DNA of 64,000 nucleotides from Styela clava (GCF_964204865.1 NC_135258.1:21417083-21481082); one strand, 5' to 3'; shown: positions 27,011-37,996, counted from the first letter of the stretch. Made by a program: numbers and translations. The notes: generated from the letters alone by a model not told the origin.

Positions 27011-28189
27011 TGTTGCACCTTGCAATCTGTCCCCAACCACAGATAAATTCTATCCTAAAAACTACCCACATTGGTAGGCATAGTTGCGTTTTAAATTGAA
27101 AGAAATCTTCATTAATGGTCAGAAGGTGTTGTCTGATTGTTTTGTTAGTTAGCAGGTAATTTATTACTGATCTGATACACAAACTTGGCACTGTCAAATG
27201 ATGATTAGTGTTTAATTTATTTTCAGGAAAAAGGGAAGGTAACCCATTATCAGCTGCTTATATGTCCCATCGATATTTGAATTTTCGCCATCCCCAGAGA
27301 GGAAGAGAATAGTTAGAAAAAGGGGGATTTTGAAGAAAGGCAAAAGGCAGGACCATTTCAACAAATTCTGTTAACTTGTATGCGTTGCAATATTAATTTG
27401 CAGTTGTTAGCATAAACATTTAATGTGTCTTTCGATCAGACCTACCACACTTTAAAAAAAGCCGCCCTTTTCACTAGAACCATAATACTGTAAAATATTT
27501 GATAGAAATTACCCCCGAGGCATCATATCTTCCATTTGAAAGGGCTGTGGAGGCAGATACATTTTTTACTCTAAATTACGGAATGTTACTTCCAGGTTAT
27601 CTTATCCTTGCTTATAGATATCTTGAGGTTAGTGACTCCAACTGACCCATGCATGCCACACTGAAAATTCTCTTGTGTACCCATAAAATAATAAGGCTGT
27701 TGGAACACGTAATATGTATTAAGAGGCAAAAATATCCCATCCTGAGCAGCACCGATCCACAACCTCCTGCTTATGGAATCAAAACATTAGACAAATTGGT
27801 GTACTGTGCGCATTCACAAATCTTTGCGAATCAAGTGTGCCTTTTGAGTAAAGAAAATTTAGCATTGAAATGGTCAATCTCAATATCAACCTAGTATCTG
27901 CAGATAAAACCGATTGTTTTTTAAAAATACATTTTTGATGTGCTTTATTTTTCAAATATAATTTATAACAAGAGAGCAATGCTCAAATATGTGGACACGA
28001 AAACTATTTGCAATAATTGCATCACGCTGTTAAACCGGCAAATATTTTTTGCATTGATGAAACCGCGACCACCATATTTCATAACATGTTGAACACTATT
28101 GGAAAGATTGGAATGCTTCTCCCATACAGCCATACCAGACTTGGAATGGTACCTTACCGGTAACCAGACAAGAGGCAGTGGTTCGCAAT
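27011..28189. other. Left part of the spacer inside the inverted duplication
   Basis: A second, shorter copy of the TTAGTTAGCAGGTAAT run lies at about 27147, echoing 26690. A possible THAP exon 2 is at 27226-27310. The plus-strand frame 27649-27894 has no recognised motif. At 27971-28003 a segment with AGAGAGCAATGCTCAAATAT is an inverted copy of the end of the repeat family at 53700-54090. Confidence 0.4.
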
Positions 28190-28268
28190 ATGGTTAAGCC
28201 GTTCTATAGGCTTTCCTCTCCATCGGGATATTTATGTAAATCTTATCCTTTTTGTAAAGTCTCTTCCT
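28190..28268 (+). mobile_element. SINE 3'-tail fragment
   Basis: Matches only the tail of the SINE family: AAGCCGT, then GGCTTTCCTCTCC, then a CGGGATATTTATGTAAATC-like end. Head and body are absent. Confidence 0.6.
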
Positions 28269-28499
28269 CTGCATATTTCTGTATTTACTGATTTATGTAC
28301 ACTAACCTGCTGCACATGTTGAAATTTTTGTGAAGTTTCTTCCTCTGCATACGGTACCATACGTATTTATGCAAATGTTGTTTCCAAAAAAATGTAACAG
28401 AACAGCCAAAAATTAGAAAGGCATAGCAGCTGTGCAGACATGCTGGCTCATTACAAAAACTCAATTTCAATGCAGGCACACACTCGAAACAAATATAAT

Positions 28500-28870
28500 T
28501 AATGCAACTAGTACAGTAATACTGTACTAGTCTACCGATATCGTACCTGTACAGCGGTATCGGTAAGACGGTACGTAAACCTGTAAACGGTACCGGTACG
28601 TGCCGTACAGGCCACAGGGACTGTCATAGCTTTCCCAGCTATCGTACCGGTACCGGTATCACTTTCGCTTAACACGGGAACATCACTCTACAAATACTGA
28701 AATATATGGAAAGTGAACATTGATTGATTGAACGCCGAGCAAAACAGTACCGGTAGTTTAACTTAACCTCAAAAACCTTTCGAGTTTATTGAAATCGCAA
28801 ACCGTTGCATTGCCGCATTGCGGGTACCGGTAACCCCAAACATCCCGATTCCCCATAAACAACTCTTAGC
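28500..28870. repeat. ACCGGTAC-rich stretch
   Basis: Dense, irregular repeats of TACCGGTA, GTACCG and GGTACC in both orientations, not a simple tandem array. Similar stretches occur at 51820-52125, 40868-40905 and 54010-54040. Function unknown. Confidence 0.65.
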
Positions 28871-28984
28871 GGAGCAAGAATTACGATCGCTTCTCAGTTG
28901 ATATGCCTTCGCGCAATCGCCACAAGGTGTCACTATTTTTTATTCTGATCACTTCTTTGAACACAAAAAACAAATATCTCGAAG

Positions 28985-29175
28985 TCCACAGGAAATTTTA
29001 AAATAAATAAAAGTAATAGCCTTCTGGGGAAAAATTTTATCTTCAACCACTGAAAATTTCAAAGCAATTGGTCCAGTATTCGAAGAGAAAAGCGACTTTT
29101 TAAAAACGTGTCAAAGAACAAGAACAACAACATAATATTGAAACGATCGTTATGTCCACTTCGTGTCCAATAATT
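28985..29175 (-). repeat. Dispersed repeat copy (inverted relative to 53420-53870)
   Basis: Contains AAAAGTAATAGCCTTCTG, AACCACTGAAAATTTCAAAG, a GGTCCAGTATTCGAAGAG segment, ACGTGTCAAAGAACAAG and an AATATTGAAACGATCG segment. All of these appear in reverse complement, in the same order, at 53420-53870. Non-coding, family unknown. Confidence 0.8.
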
Positions 29176-29868
29176 ACTGTAAAGTGTGTGATACATTTGG
29201 TACCATGAATACCATTTGCAAATTAGCTTGGGTACACCCCTTTCAAATAAAAGTTTAGACTCTCAAGTTATATCGCATAATATTCTTTAAACAAAAGGTT
29301 GCGGCTAGCCGGCTACCCATCAGAATTTCCTTCCAGATCACAAAGTCGCAATATTGCGCCTCGGTAAGTTTCATTGGCAACTGTATCTGGTTGTAGTATT
29401 GGTGTCCAACGTTAGACTAAAACCTTCACTCCCAGACCCACCGAAACAATTTTTTTTCTTGATAGGGTCGTCTTGAAGTTGCTTTCGTTAAAGCACAATG
29501 GAAACTTTATCTTCACCAATCCACAGTAATTACAAGTTACTTTGTCATTACGATAAGCATCAATAAATGGATACTGAGGGTGTATTATCAAGTCACGCAA
29601 GCTGAGGTCTTGTGCCACTGTGGTCTTGTTGCAACTTATACTTTGCCATCCATCTATTCCATGGTCGCACCCATATCTGTAAAATAATGGATACAGATAG
29701 AGTTTTCATAAAATCTAACGCTCAAGGAGTGTGAAATTTATGTCCATATCCCACCACAGGCACTAGTCGTAAATAAATTTGATTCCGGGTAGCATATCTT
29801 TTTTACCAATGGCAATAAAAAGACATTTTGGATCAGTTGTACAAGCACCATTAGGATAAGATTTATCT

Positions 29869-29890
29869 GGGGGGGGGGGGGGGGGGGGGG
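29869..29890 (+). repeat. Poly-G tract of 22
   Basis: Uninterrupted run of G, flanked by ATTTATCT and CACTTATT, at the inner border of the right inverted arm. It could form a G-quadruplex. Its exact length may be unreliable in an assembly. Confidence 0.9.
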
Positions 29891-30080
29891 CACTTATTTG
29901 TTTCCACAAGCATGGACTTGGATGGTGGGGAATGGTCGTAACCGTTCAGCGGTCATGTGAACCACCCTCGGTGGGAGTAGAGCTGCAATCCTCTCGCACA
30001 TAACTATCCCCGCATGGGATTGAAACCAGTGAAACTACCAGGGTGATCAGAGAGGCGGTGGCGAGCGTGTTCCTAGATGG
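29891..30080 (-). mobile_element. tRNA-derived SINE copy (right arm)
   Basis: Reverse-complement partner of the SINE at 26793-27010. It carries the same GCATGGACTTGG, GGTGGTTCAC-type and B-box regions, and the same 5' truncation next to the AATTCAATTGAATTC palindrome. It ends at the poly-G tract. Confidence 0.8.
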
Positions 30081-30705
30081 CGAATTCAATTGAATTCTGG
30101 TTATTTTTTGCATGACCACTGGTGTTAAACTTTAGTTATCTATTCAACCTTTCACACTTAGTTATAGATTACCTGCTAATTAGGGAAACAATACCTTATA
30201 GCGATTGATTATTACTTCCTTACTGTCTTACACAAGTCAAGTCTGCAACTGCAAGTAGGCCCACACCTAGGCCTACTAATACCAGTAGTTTGTCATCTGC
30301 TTTCCATTGAAATGAGGGAGCTTGTGAATATTTTAAAAAATTGATAACGGCACACTATCACCACATTATCACTCACCATCAACGAAGTGCTGTCCGCAAA
30401 CAGTGAAACACAAGTAATATGGCTTCTGGACTTGACACCAAGCAGTTCTGCCAATAGGCAATAGATGATATCCACATTGCGCGACGTTCCGGATCTTTTG
30501 AAATCAGGGGAATATAACTGAAGATCCATTTCTTTGTCTATAGTATATTATACGTACAGCCAACGGAACAATACGAAATAACCATTTTCAACAGCCAAAC
30601 AAAACGGAAACGTATAATCCGACTTGCAACTGGAGCCAGATGGACGTGTTTGTTTTATTGCCGTCCAGTAACAAAGTCACGTGACCCGTGCAAGTCCTCT
30701 ATACG
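29905..30705 (-). repeat. Right arm of the large inverted duplication
   Basis: Reverse complement of 26199-26985 with scattered differences. It holds a second broken THAP exon at about 30375-30590 (minus strand), where KDPERRAMWISS is readable but a stop and indels break the finger. Confidence 0.8.
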
Positions 30706-31250
30706 TATGTACCAAAGAAAAAAAACATTGCATAAAATCAAAAGTGAGAGCAAAAAAAACAAAAGAATTCGTCGAGAAAGCTTGAAAAAGCGAGACTTCA
30801 ATTTGTTAGGTGCAGTATCCAACCACGCGGAGTAATTCTTAAGACGAAACAATAGATGATTGCCTAAAATACCATTTCTCTACATGATGTCGTTTATTTT
30901 GACGCAACGGGCAGACTATTGAAAAGGAAAGCTGGAATTAAATGTATATTTTCACTCTCTTGGTTGTCAATCAATAAAAAGGAAATTTGGCTTTCGTGAC
31001 GGATGATCACCATGCGTTAAATATAGGGCATTTTCTGGAGACTTTTATATCTGATTGTTTGCGATGTGTTAACTGCCAACATAAACCTTGTATGATCATT
31101 TTTGACGGATCTATGGCAATGTGGATCGCGACACTTGAAGGATTTTGCAATGTTAGTTAGCAAAGTTAGACTACTATAAGCGGTGTTATCGCATCGTAAC
31201 AGGATATCCTCATGTTTATGACTCAAATCGAACGATTGTGCATAAGTCAT

Positions 31251-31298
31251 CCTATAGGACCTATAGGTCACCCTATAGGACCTATAGGTCACCCTATG
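31251..31298. repeat. 21-bp palindromic tandem repeat
   Basis: Two full units (31251-31271 and 31272-31292) plus a partial third, built on CCTATAGGACCTATAGG. The unit is itself near-palindromic. Confidence 0.85.
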
Positions 31299-33484
31299 CA
31301 AGCTGTCGGGATTTTATGCAACAAGTATTACAACGCTGAATATACGATTACCAAAGAACGATCGCATTAAAATTTGGAGGATTTCGACGCAAACGACAGC
31401 ACCGGGTGCCTGCAGATATACGCTAGATATGTCAATATTTTAAAAATGTTTTGCCAATCAGGGGATTACACGAAGCACCTTAAAGTCGATAAAAATCGAC
31501 CAAAAGCAAACATTTTCTCTTAAACGTTTTTCTCAATATTTCTGAAAGTTATTCTCAGTCGAATACCCTCAACTTCTGATCGGCGACTATCCCACTACGC
31601 GAATAAAACATCTCATACCAAAACTGATTCGAAATTATCGGATAAGTAGATTTACAAAATGTGTATAAGGACAATCTCACACAAGGTATCACTGAACAGC
31701 AAGCATTTTGATCACCTCAAAAGAACATATTTTAAAGAGACAAAGTTTTCAATTCCATACAGAAGCAATTTCCAGACGCTAGTCTGCGCAAAGTGAGAAA
31801 AAAGACACTCCGCGTTTGATACCTTCATTATGAGTCGAACTGCTTCACTTGAATGACAACGAAACTTAGCAAAATTGAGCACGGTAAATCCAACTGCTTC
31901 AAAACAAACATGTTTTGATAGAAAATTCGAATTCTTCCTACAGTATATAAATATATATATTCCAAACGAATGGAACAATTTGACAGGGGGTGGCGCGGAA
32001 TCAAACAAAAAATGCGACTTCATAACTGAAAGTGTTTAATTTATCTTGTCCTGTCCTCCGCTGATTGATGTTTAGCTATTTATTAGCTTTCCATTTCATT
32101 CTCACTAAAGTGTTTCCGAAATCAAATTTTACACAGCACACATCAATTCAGGTTTAGACGACTAAGGACTGTGGTCTCGCGTGACCAGGAAGATACCCAT
32201 AAAACGATTACGAGGTGACAATTAAAGCTGAAAGCAGTTAGCAGCGGTTCGGTATATGTAGCACAACATCGTTCATGCCGACACTTAAGCTACAATTTTG
32301 AAGTTCAAACCACTTTTACAATAATTACCATTCTCCCTAACCAGTAAAAAGTTGTTAAATGACCCATTGGAGGGTCAAAGCACGCGAAAGTCCACGAATG
32401 CAAACTCCATGGATGCAAATGTATACTGATGCTAAAATTCGAGGTTCAAAAGTATGCAGATGAAAATATTCTAGGTGCAGTTTAGGAGTGTAACTGTGCT
32501 GTCATATCGTTCTATCGGGCATAAACAATAAAAACCCACTTGTGCATGATGACGATTCTATTAATAAAAGTAAATTAGTAAAGTAGATACATAGTTGAAA
32601 TTAAACGCAATAAAGAAAAACAAAACTAGCTCATAGAATAATACGAAGAAATGAAATTAGATTGTTTCAATTGGACGGCAATGCCAGTTATATCATGCTA
32701 GTGCTCCAAAAATGGATGAGATTCATTCATTGATAGGGGTGACACATAATCATATAATGCACAAGGTAAATTTCATGAGCCCAAATTAGTGAATATAACC
32801 GGAAGTAATAAAATACTTGATACGGCTGTTCAAGCAAGAAATATATGTAAATAGGAACACCATGCAATGCTGAAATAACCAAAAAATAACGAACAGGAAC
32901 TCATACATGATACAGAACGATTAGAAACTTCAAATTAATAGGGTAATGTTGATCATTAGATAAAATATACAATGTAGTAAAATAATAAATCATTAATGAC
33001 GTTTCTTCTATACATTTCGCATTAATTAATACAGCGGAAGCATGTTTTGTTATTAGCACCACAACTTAGAATTGTCAACTTTTACCCATGGAAGCAACAT
33101 AATCTTATCTTGGTTGATGCTTTAGATTAGTAACATTGTTCATAATGATATTCTCGTATTATAAGTTTTTTCAATTGCAACTATTCAAGCAACAGCAATT
33201 ATGAATATACTTCATTTACCTAGACTAGCTCATTCTCATCAAATCAAAAATATTACTTTTATTGCATGATTTAAGCGGTGTGAATAAGATGTTATTTCAC
33301 CAGGAGATGGGCAGTATATTATCCCACAGTTCATTCTCATATTAATGTAACCTGTAACGTAAGTTGTTACGTCATAAATGCATAAGGCAGGTAATCATTA
33401 TATCAAACATTTTGATAATATGAATACAAAATTAAAGTTTCTACAATGTTGAATTTAAAATATGTTAAAATTATTACTATATAT

Positions 33485-33494
33485 TTTATTTATT
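33485..33494 (-). terminator. Candidate poly(A) signal for the kinase gene
   Basis: Overlapping AATAAATAAA on the minus strand, about 325 bases past the stop codon. Assigned by position only. Confidence 0.4.
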
Positions 33495-33815
33495 TGCATA
33501 TTAACTATTTCAGAACTATAGGAACTCGAGAGTACTCATTGAAGGATTCCAACCAGGGGTTCACAGAAGAACACATAAAAACAAAACAGTGAAATAAATG
33601 ATTCCTTCAAGGCCATTTCTGTAAGCTGCTTTGATGGCAAGCATTGTGTCAGTAGAGACCACTTAGTTGCAAATGACAAAAATCGATATAATCAACAGAT
33701 TCTGTTGAAGGAGTGCAACTTCAATGCAAGTCAATAAAAGGCATGAAGAAATGGGGAACTACAGTATTAGAAATATATAAAAGAATTCAGTCACAAATAT
33801 ATGCTTGATAACTCA

Positions 33816-36398
33816 TTATGTTATCTTTTCTAATTGTTCGGGCTTGATTCCATAACTTTTTCCTTCTCCGAAAGTTACTATCACATCAAAATCATCGTCA
33901 ATTCCTGCAACTACACCAGTTTTCGTCAGTATGTCTACCTTCTCTTCAGAAATTTCAAGTAGTTTGCAAACATGTCTAACTTTGTTCATTGACATGTTTC
34001 TTTCATTATTTAGATCTTCTATCTTCACACGAACTTTATCACCTATCAGAAAGGGAGGCACGTACAAAGGTGGCGGAACAGAACCATCAGTGGATGTGAT
34101 ATCGAGAACCGCAGGATTGAATGTCCATTTGTTTCCAGTGTCAAAGAGAACTTGTACATTATGAGATCCATCAAAATCCTTAACTTTGCCAGTTAAACCA
34201 TATACCTCCAGCATCTGGTAGCACCATCCGCCATGACCTCTTTGCATCTCTATCATTACATCCAAGGGAAGATGAACACGCACAACATCACCAATGGCAA
34301 ACTCGCGGCGATTTATTTTACTCTCAACTACCAATTTTGCGTGTTTCTTCATTTCATCTTTATGGTTTTTAAATCGTCGTATTGCTTCGTTTTCAGATAA
34401 TTTAGTAATTGCAGCTGGATTGAAAACATAACAGCATTTTGAATTGTATGCAACAAAGGTTCTTCCGTGATAATCAGCATAAACTAACTTCCCAACTCTG
34501 CCTTTCAGACTTGACATCTCACTGTTCCACCCTCCGCTCCACTCTTGTAACTCTCGCATGACATCTTCTTCCATATCATGACAGACATAATCACCAATTT
34601 TTATATTGGGATTATCACGGAGACATAACTCTTCAAGGTCACCAGGACCGCTTGTCTTGCATAATACATCTGGATTGAATCGAAAGTACAGTCCATTCTT
34701 ATAAACTGCCAAAATGTCACCCTCTTGCAAGAACCTGAAAATAAGCCCAGTTTGCTTGAAAATGTAGTCCATGTCATTCACCCATCCTCCATGATCTTTC
34801 TGCATTATCTGTACAATCTCTTTGTCCAAAGTGACACAGACAAGATCGCCAATATGAAAATCACTTTCTGATGGAATCTTAACTAATGAACAAGAATTAA
34901 AGCGGTGGCTTTGAACACCTGAAAATGACACTGTAACATCACCATTGTCTTCAACTTTCTTTACAATTCCGATCATATCTCTCAACTGTAACAAAGAATC
35001 ATTCCAACCACCATGTCCAATTTGAGCATTTTTTATGGCAGCAACATCAGTAATCATTCTGACATTATTTCCTTCACGAAGATAGGGGTCAGCAAAGCTT
35101 GCCTCCAATTCCCTAATCCCAGATGGGGACTGGGGATTGGTCGGTTGAGTTGCGGAATGAATTGGAGGACCAGGAATTTGCATATTCCTCATCCTGCTCG
35201 ATAATTCATCAACAGGCTGCACAGGAAAAGATCTTGATAGCTGGGAAGTTGAAGGTTGAGGTTGTTGTTGTTCTGAACGTCTAAATGGGGGATTTGCTTC
35301 AGGTGAGACAGTATGCCATCTTGATTGATGTGGACGGCATACCTCTATTGAGGGATTAGATTCATAATGGCGAAACTTCTGCAGAACACCAATAGGATCT
35401 TGTGGCATGCCACCTCTTGAAAATGCAGGCATTTTACTTTTTAAATTATTTACATCCTGTGACATTGTACTATCAAGAATGTTTCTTAATTCTACATGTA
35501 ATCGAGCACGCACTTTATCCATTGGAAGCCTTTCCTTCGGTTCGGTTTTCCAACAATTTTCCATCAAATCAAAGAAACAGTTAAGTATACTTTGGTCTAC
35601 AGCAATATGTTTCTCTGCTAGTTCAGTTTTAATCTTTTCAAGCCCCTCTCTTGGTCTCTGACCCCCTTTCACACAATGCTCGATCAGATGAGGAGGAACT
35701 GCTCTAAATGGCTGATTTCGGCTGGTAACAACATACATCACTATTGCAAAACTGTATATATCCATATATGGGGTGCGTTTCCCATCCAGCTGACCGAGAA
35801 GTTCGGGTGCTGCATGGCTCAGTGTATACTGAATTAGGCCATCATCCGGTCTATATGAACCCGACCTAGACATTTCGGCCGTTGCTCCTGTATAACTTGA
35901 TAAAGTAGATCCTCCAAAATCAGCAATTTTGGCATGAAGATCGGCACTTAAGAGAATGTTTTCAGCCTTCAGATCGCAATGAATAAATCTTTTATCTTCA
36001 GAAAAGTTGTGGAGGTAAGTCAATGCTGAGGCTGTCTCAAAAAGGACACGAAGTCTGACAGTCCATGGAATTTCTATGTTGTGACTTGTTAACAAACTTG
36101 CTAGATCTCCAAACGGCATGTATTCCAGGACCAAACATACAAATCCACCCTGTTGGGCAATACCATGCAAGCTCAAAATATGTGGAGATGAGTTGGCTTT
36201 CAGATGCATTAATCCTTCTTTATTAAACGAAGTTATAGGGTTTCTACCACATTTCTTGAGAACTTTGACAGCAACATCCCCATGTGCATGATGGTAGCAA
36301 CGAAAAACAGTGCTGAATGTTCCTTGTCCCAAATACCCCTCTGAGTCCTTCCGAGAAGTATACAATGTGTCATATGAGATAGCAGGAATTTCTGCCAT
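33816..36398 (-). CDS. RIPK-like protein kinase with C-terminal Mind bomb/HERC2-type repeats
   Basis: 860 residues in one uninterrupted frame, ATG at 36398. The kinase domain spans about 9-310: glycine loop GQGTFSTV (24-31), catalytic Lys45 in VAVK, alpha-C Glu61, catalytic loop HCDLKAEN (140-147, HRD changed to HCD with Asp142 kept) and IADFGG with Asp160. All catalytic residues are present, so it should be active. The fold and the PELLG-like motif resemble RIPK/TKL kinases. A Gln/Pro/Ser-rich linker (about 315-455) follows. Then come at least four repeats centred on HGGW, HGGW, SGGW and HGGW (about 461, 537, 622 and 724), each ending in an FNPA-like motif, plus a degenerate fifth. These match the SH3-like repeats of Mind bomb ligases. 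No ankyrin or RING domain is present. Plant KEG also joins a kinase to HERC2-like repeats, but with RING and ankyrin. Role inferred: cytoplasmic signalling scaffold. Confidence 0.88.
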   Translation of the reverse strand: MAEIPAISYDTLYTSRKDSEGYLGQGTFSTVFRCYHHAHGDVAVKVLKKCGRNPITSFNKEGLMHLKANSSPHILSLHGIAQQGGFVCLVLEYMPFGDLASLLTSHNIEIPWTVRLRVLFETASALTYLHNFSEDKRFIHCDLKAENILLSADLHAKIADFGGSTLSSYTGATAEMSRSGSYRPDDGLIQYTLSHAAPELLGQLDGKRTPYMDIYSFAIVMYVVTSRNQPFRAVPPHLIEHCVKGGQRPREGLEKIKTELAEKHIAVDQSILNCFFDLMENCWKTEPKERLPMDKVRARLHVELRNILDSTMSQDVNNLKSKMPAFSRGGMPQDPIGVLQKFRHYESNPSIEVCRPHQSRWHTVSPEANPPFRRSEQQQPQPSTSQLSRSFPVQPVDELSSRMRNMQIPGPPIHSATQPTNPQSPSGIRELEASFADPYLREGNNVRMITDVAAIKNAQIGHGGWNDSLLQLRDMIGIVKKVEDNGDVTVSFSGVQSHRFNSCSLVKIPSESDFHIGDLVCVTLDKEIVQIMQKDHGGWVNDMDYIFKQTGLIFRFLQEGDILAVYKNGLYFRFNPDVLCKTSGPGDLEELCLRDNPNIKIGDYVCHDMEEDVMRELQEWSGGWNSEMSSLKGRVGKLVYADYHGRTFVAYNSKCCYVFNPAAITKLSENEAIRRFKNHKDEMKKHAKLVVESKINRREFAIGDVVRVHLPLDVMIEMQRGHGGWCYQMLEVYGLTGKVKDFDGSHNVQVLFDTGNKWTFNPAVLDITSTDGSVPPPLYVPPFLIGDKVRVKIEDLNNERNMSMNKVRHVCKLLEISEEKVDILTKTGVVAGIDDDFDVIVTFGEGKSYGIKPEQLEKIT

Positions 36399-37239
36399 GA
36401 TTTCAACATTCGAACAAGTTATATCATTTGATTACAACTTTTTCAAAATATCCATAGCAGAGTTATCTGAATAAGCCTCCAAAATTTAGAACTTTCTTTA
36501 ATTGAGATAAATACAACTGCTATGTAACCAATTTTGCTAAATCGTGATGCTAGAAATAAAAACAAATTCATTTAAATATGGTTGCTTCGGTGGAACTTGG
36601 GGGAGATGAACTTTAAATAACCTTTGAGAAGCTAAAAGCTATACACGGATTCACTAAGGGCCTTGACGATTAATAAAAGTTGACTTTACCCAGAAGTCAA
36701 AATTTTCTTAACCTGGATCATTTCATGGAAGGCATAACTAAGAGTTAAGATTGTAGTCGAATGGAAATTTTCTCCAGCACTTCAAAGCCTTACCACTGTG
36801 ATATGTACATATTCATCCTGAACTGGAGAGCTAGGTAGTCTGGAGCGTGTCATTTTGTACCTCTAAGCTGGGCTCAGATCCGGCTCCATAGCCTTCGAGT
36901 TTTTTTGTGAAGTTTTTTTAAAATTGAACGTTAACTTTTTTTGTACAAATTTACATTGAAACTTTTAAATTACGGTATGTAAAAAATTCAATCCAAAAAA
37001 ATATTATAAGCTGGAGGATGGATTTTATTATGTTGTGTGATCTTTTAAAAAATTATAAAAACAAAACTGATTAGGAGCAAAAGCCAGAAAGCCACTAAAA
37101 TTTCTGGTAGCTCCGGCTCCATCTATTACAGTAAGCTTGGCTCTGACTCCGATTCCATATATATTTGGAAACATTGCTTTGCTCTTGTGTTTTGTCAAAC
37201 AATGAATTTGTATTTTGTTCCAAAGCTAAAAATATATTC
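36399..37239. other. Kinase 5' flank and unassigned repeat-like DNA
   Basis: About 36850-37170 has GATCCGGCTCCAT and AGCTCCGGCTCCATC blocks in one stretch, suggesting a decayed repeat. No coding content. Confidence 0.35.
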
Positions 37240-37312
37240 TTTGAATGACCGGACCCGGTAATTTTTAAAGTTTGTGTATGCCCCTCTGATGAAAATAGTT
37301 CAGTAGCCCTGC
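37240..37312. mobile_element. Right-end fragment of the 313-bp hAT MITE family
   Basis: Matches the last ~75 bases of the MITE at 21650-21962: GACCGGACCC, then ATTTTTAAAGTTTGTGT, then AGTAGCCCTG. The left half was not found. Confidence 0.7.
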
Positions 37313-37339
37313 TCTGTAGTCAGATAGTATACAAAATAC

Positions 37340-37794
37340 GGGTCTAGTAAAGTTTAGTACCACAAGTACTTCTGGTGGGCGTAGCATAACGAATTTTGCA
37401 TATGCTATTCCTAACCCCCACCTGACTATGCCATCCAAAAATTACGTTACTACGACGTCATCATCTTGTCATAGGGATTGTCAAAGTATAATTACGATCG
37501 CCCGAAATGACATCTGCGCCGCCGATAACGAACTTGCTAAAGCCGGCGATCTCTCTCCTATAGTGATCGTTGTGACGAGAAAACGAGAGAAATTGCTTGC
37601 TCGATTTCGGGTGATCGTCTGCACGTTTTGGACGACCATCCGCATACTTCGGTGGGCCTCATTACGCCACTGTGACGTCGAAATGACGTAATTTTTTCGG
37701 TGATGTAGTCAGTTCGGGGTTAGGATTGACATATGCAAAAATTATTGAGCCAGGTCAACTAGAAGTACATGTGGTACTGAACTATACCAGACCC
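37340..37794. mobile_element. Foldback hAT MITE, 455 bp
   Basis: Starts GGGTCTAGTAAAG and ends TATACCAGACCC, with inverted repeats running more than 100 bases inwards, so most of the element is a palindrome. Exact 8-bp duplication CAAAATAC (37332-37339 and 37795-37802). Several TGACGT/ACGTCA motifs lie in the arms. A related element is at 52134-52582 and a one-ended fragment at 50722-50800. Confidence 0.9.
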
Positions 37795-37941
37795 CAAAAT
37801 ACAATGATTCTATATCTAGACTATAACTGTATAACGATAAATATCTGAATATGAAACACTTAACATTGCAACATCTGCATCGATACCGTATAAGATTTAG
37901 GACCCTGATAAATTATCTATGATAATTTCAATAATAATTTC

Positions 37942-37996
37942 GGTGGCGAGCGTATTCCTAACGCTTAGCCCGTTGAGCCACACCGCCGCGCCAGTT
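37942..37996 (-). mobile_element. SINE head fragment
   Basis: Only the tRNA-like 5' head remains (minus strand): the GTGTGGCTCAACGGG A-box region and the GAATACGCTCGCCACC region. Body and tail are absent. Confidence 0.75.

Larger units (their letters stand above)
30706..33815. other. Intergenic DNA 3' of the kinase gene
   Basis: No gene recognised. Contains a short palindromic tandem repeat at 31251-31298. Two overlapping AATAAA signals on the minus strand at 33485-33494, about 325 bases past the kinase stop, are a plausible poly(A) signal for that gene. Confidence 0.45.

Noticed and set aside
31226-31250. Similarity of CATAAGTCAT-containing stretch to 40100-40122, giving MTYAQ in both translations
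   Set aside because: Shared length is about 20 bases and the flanking translations do not align; may be a small repeat fragment.
31251-31298. CRISPR-like array
   Set aside because: Repeats are adjacent without spacers, and the DNA is animal.
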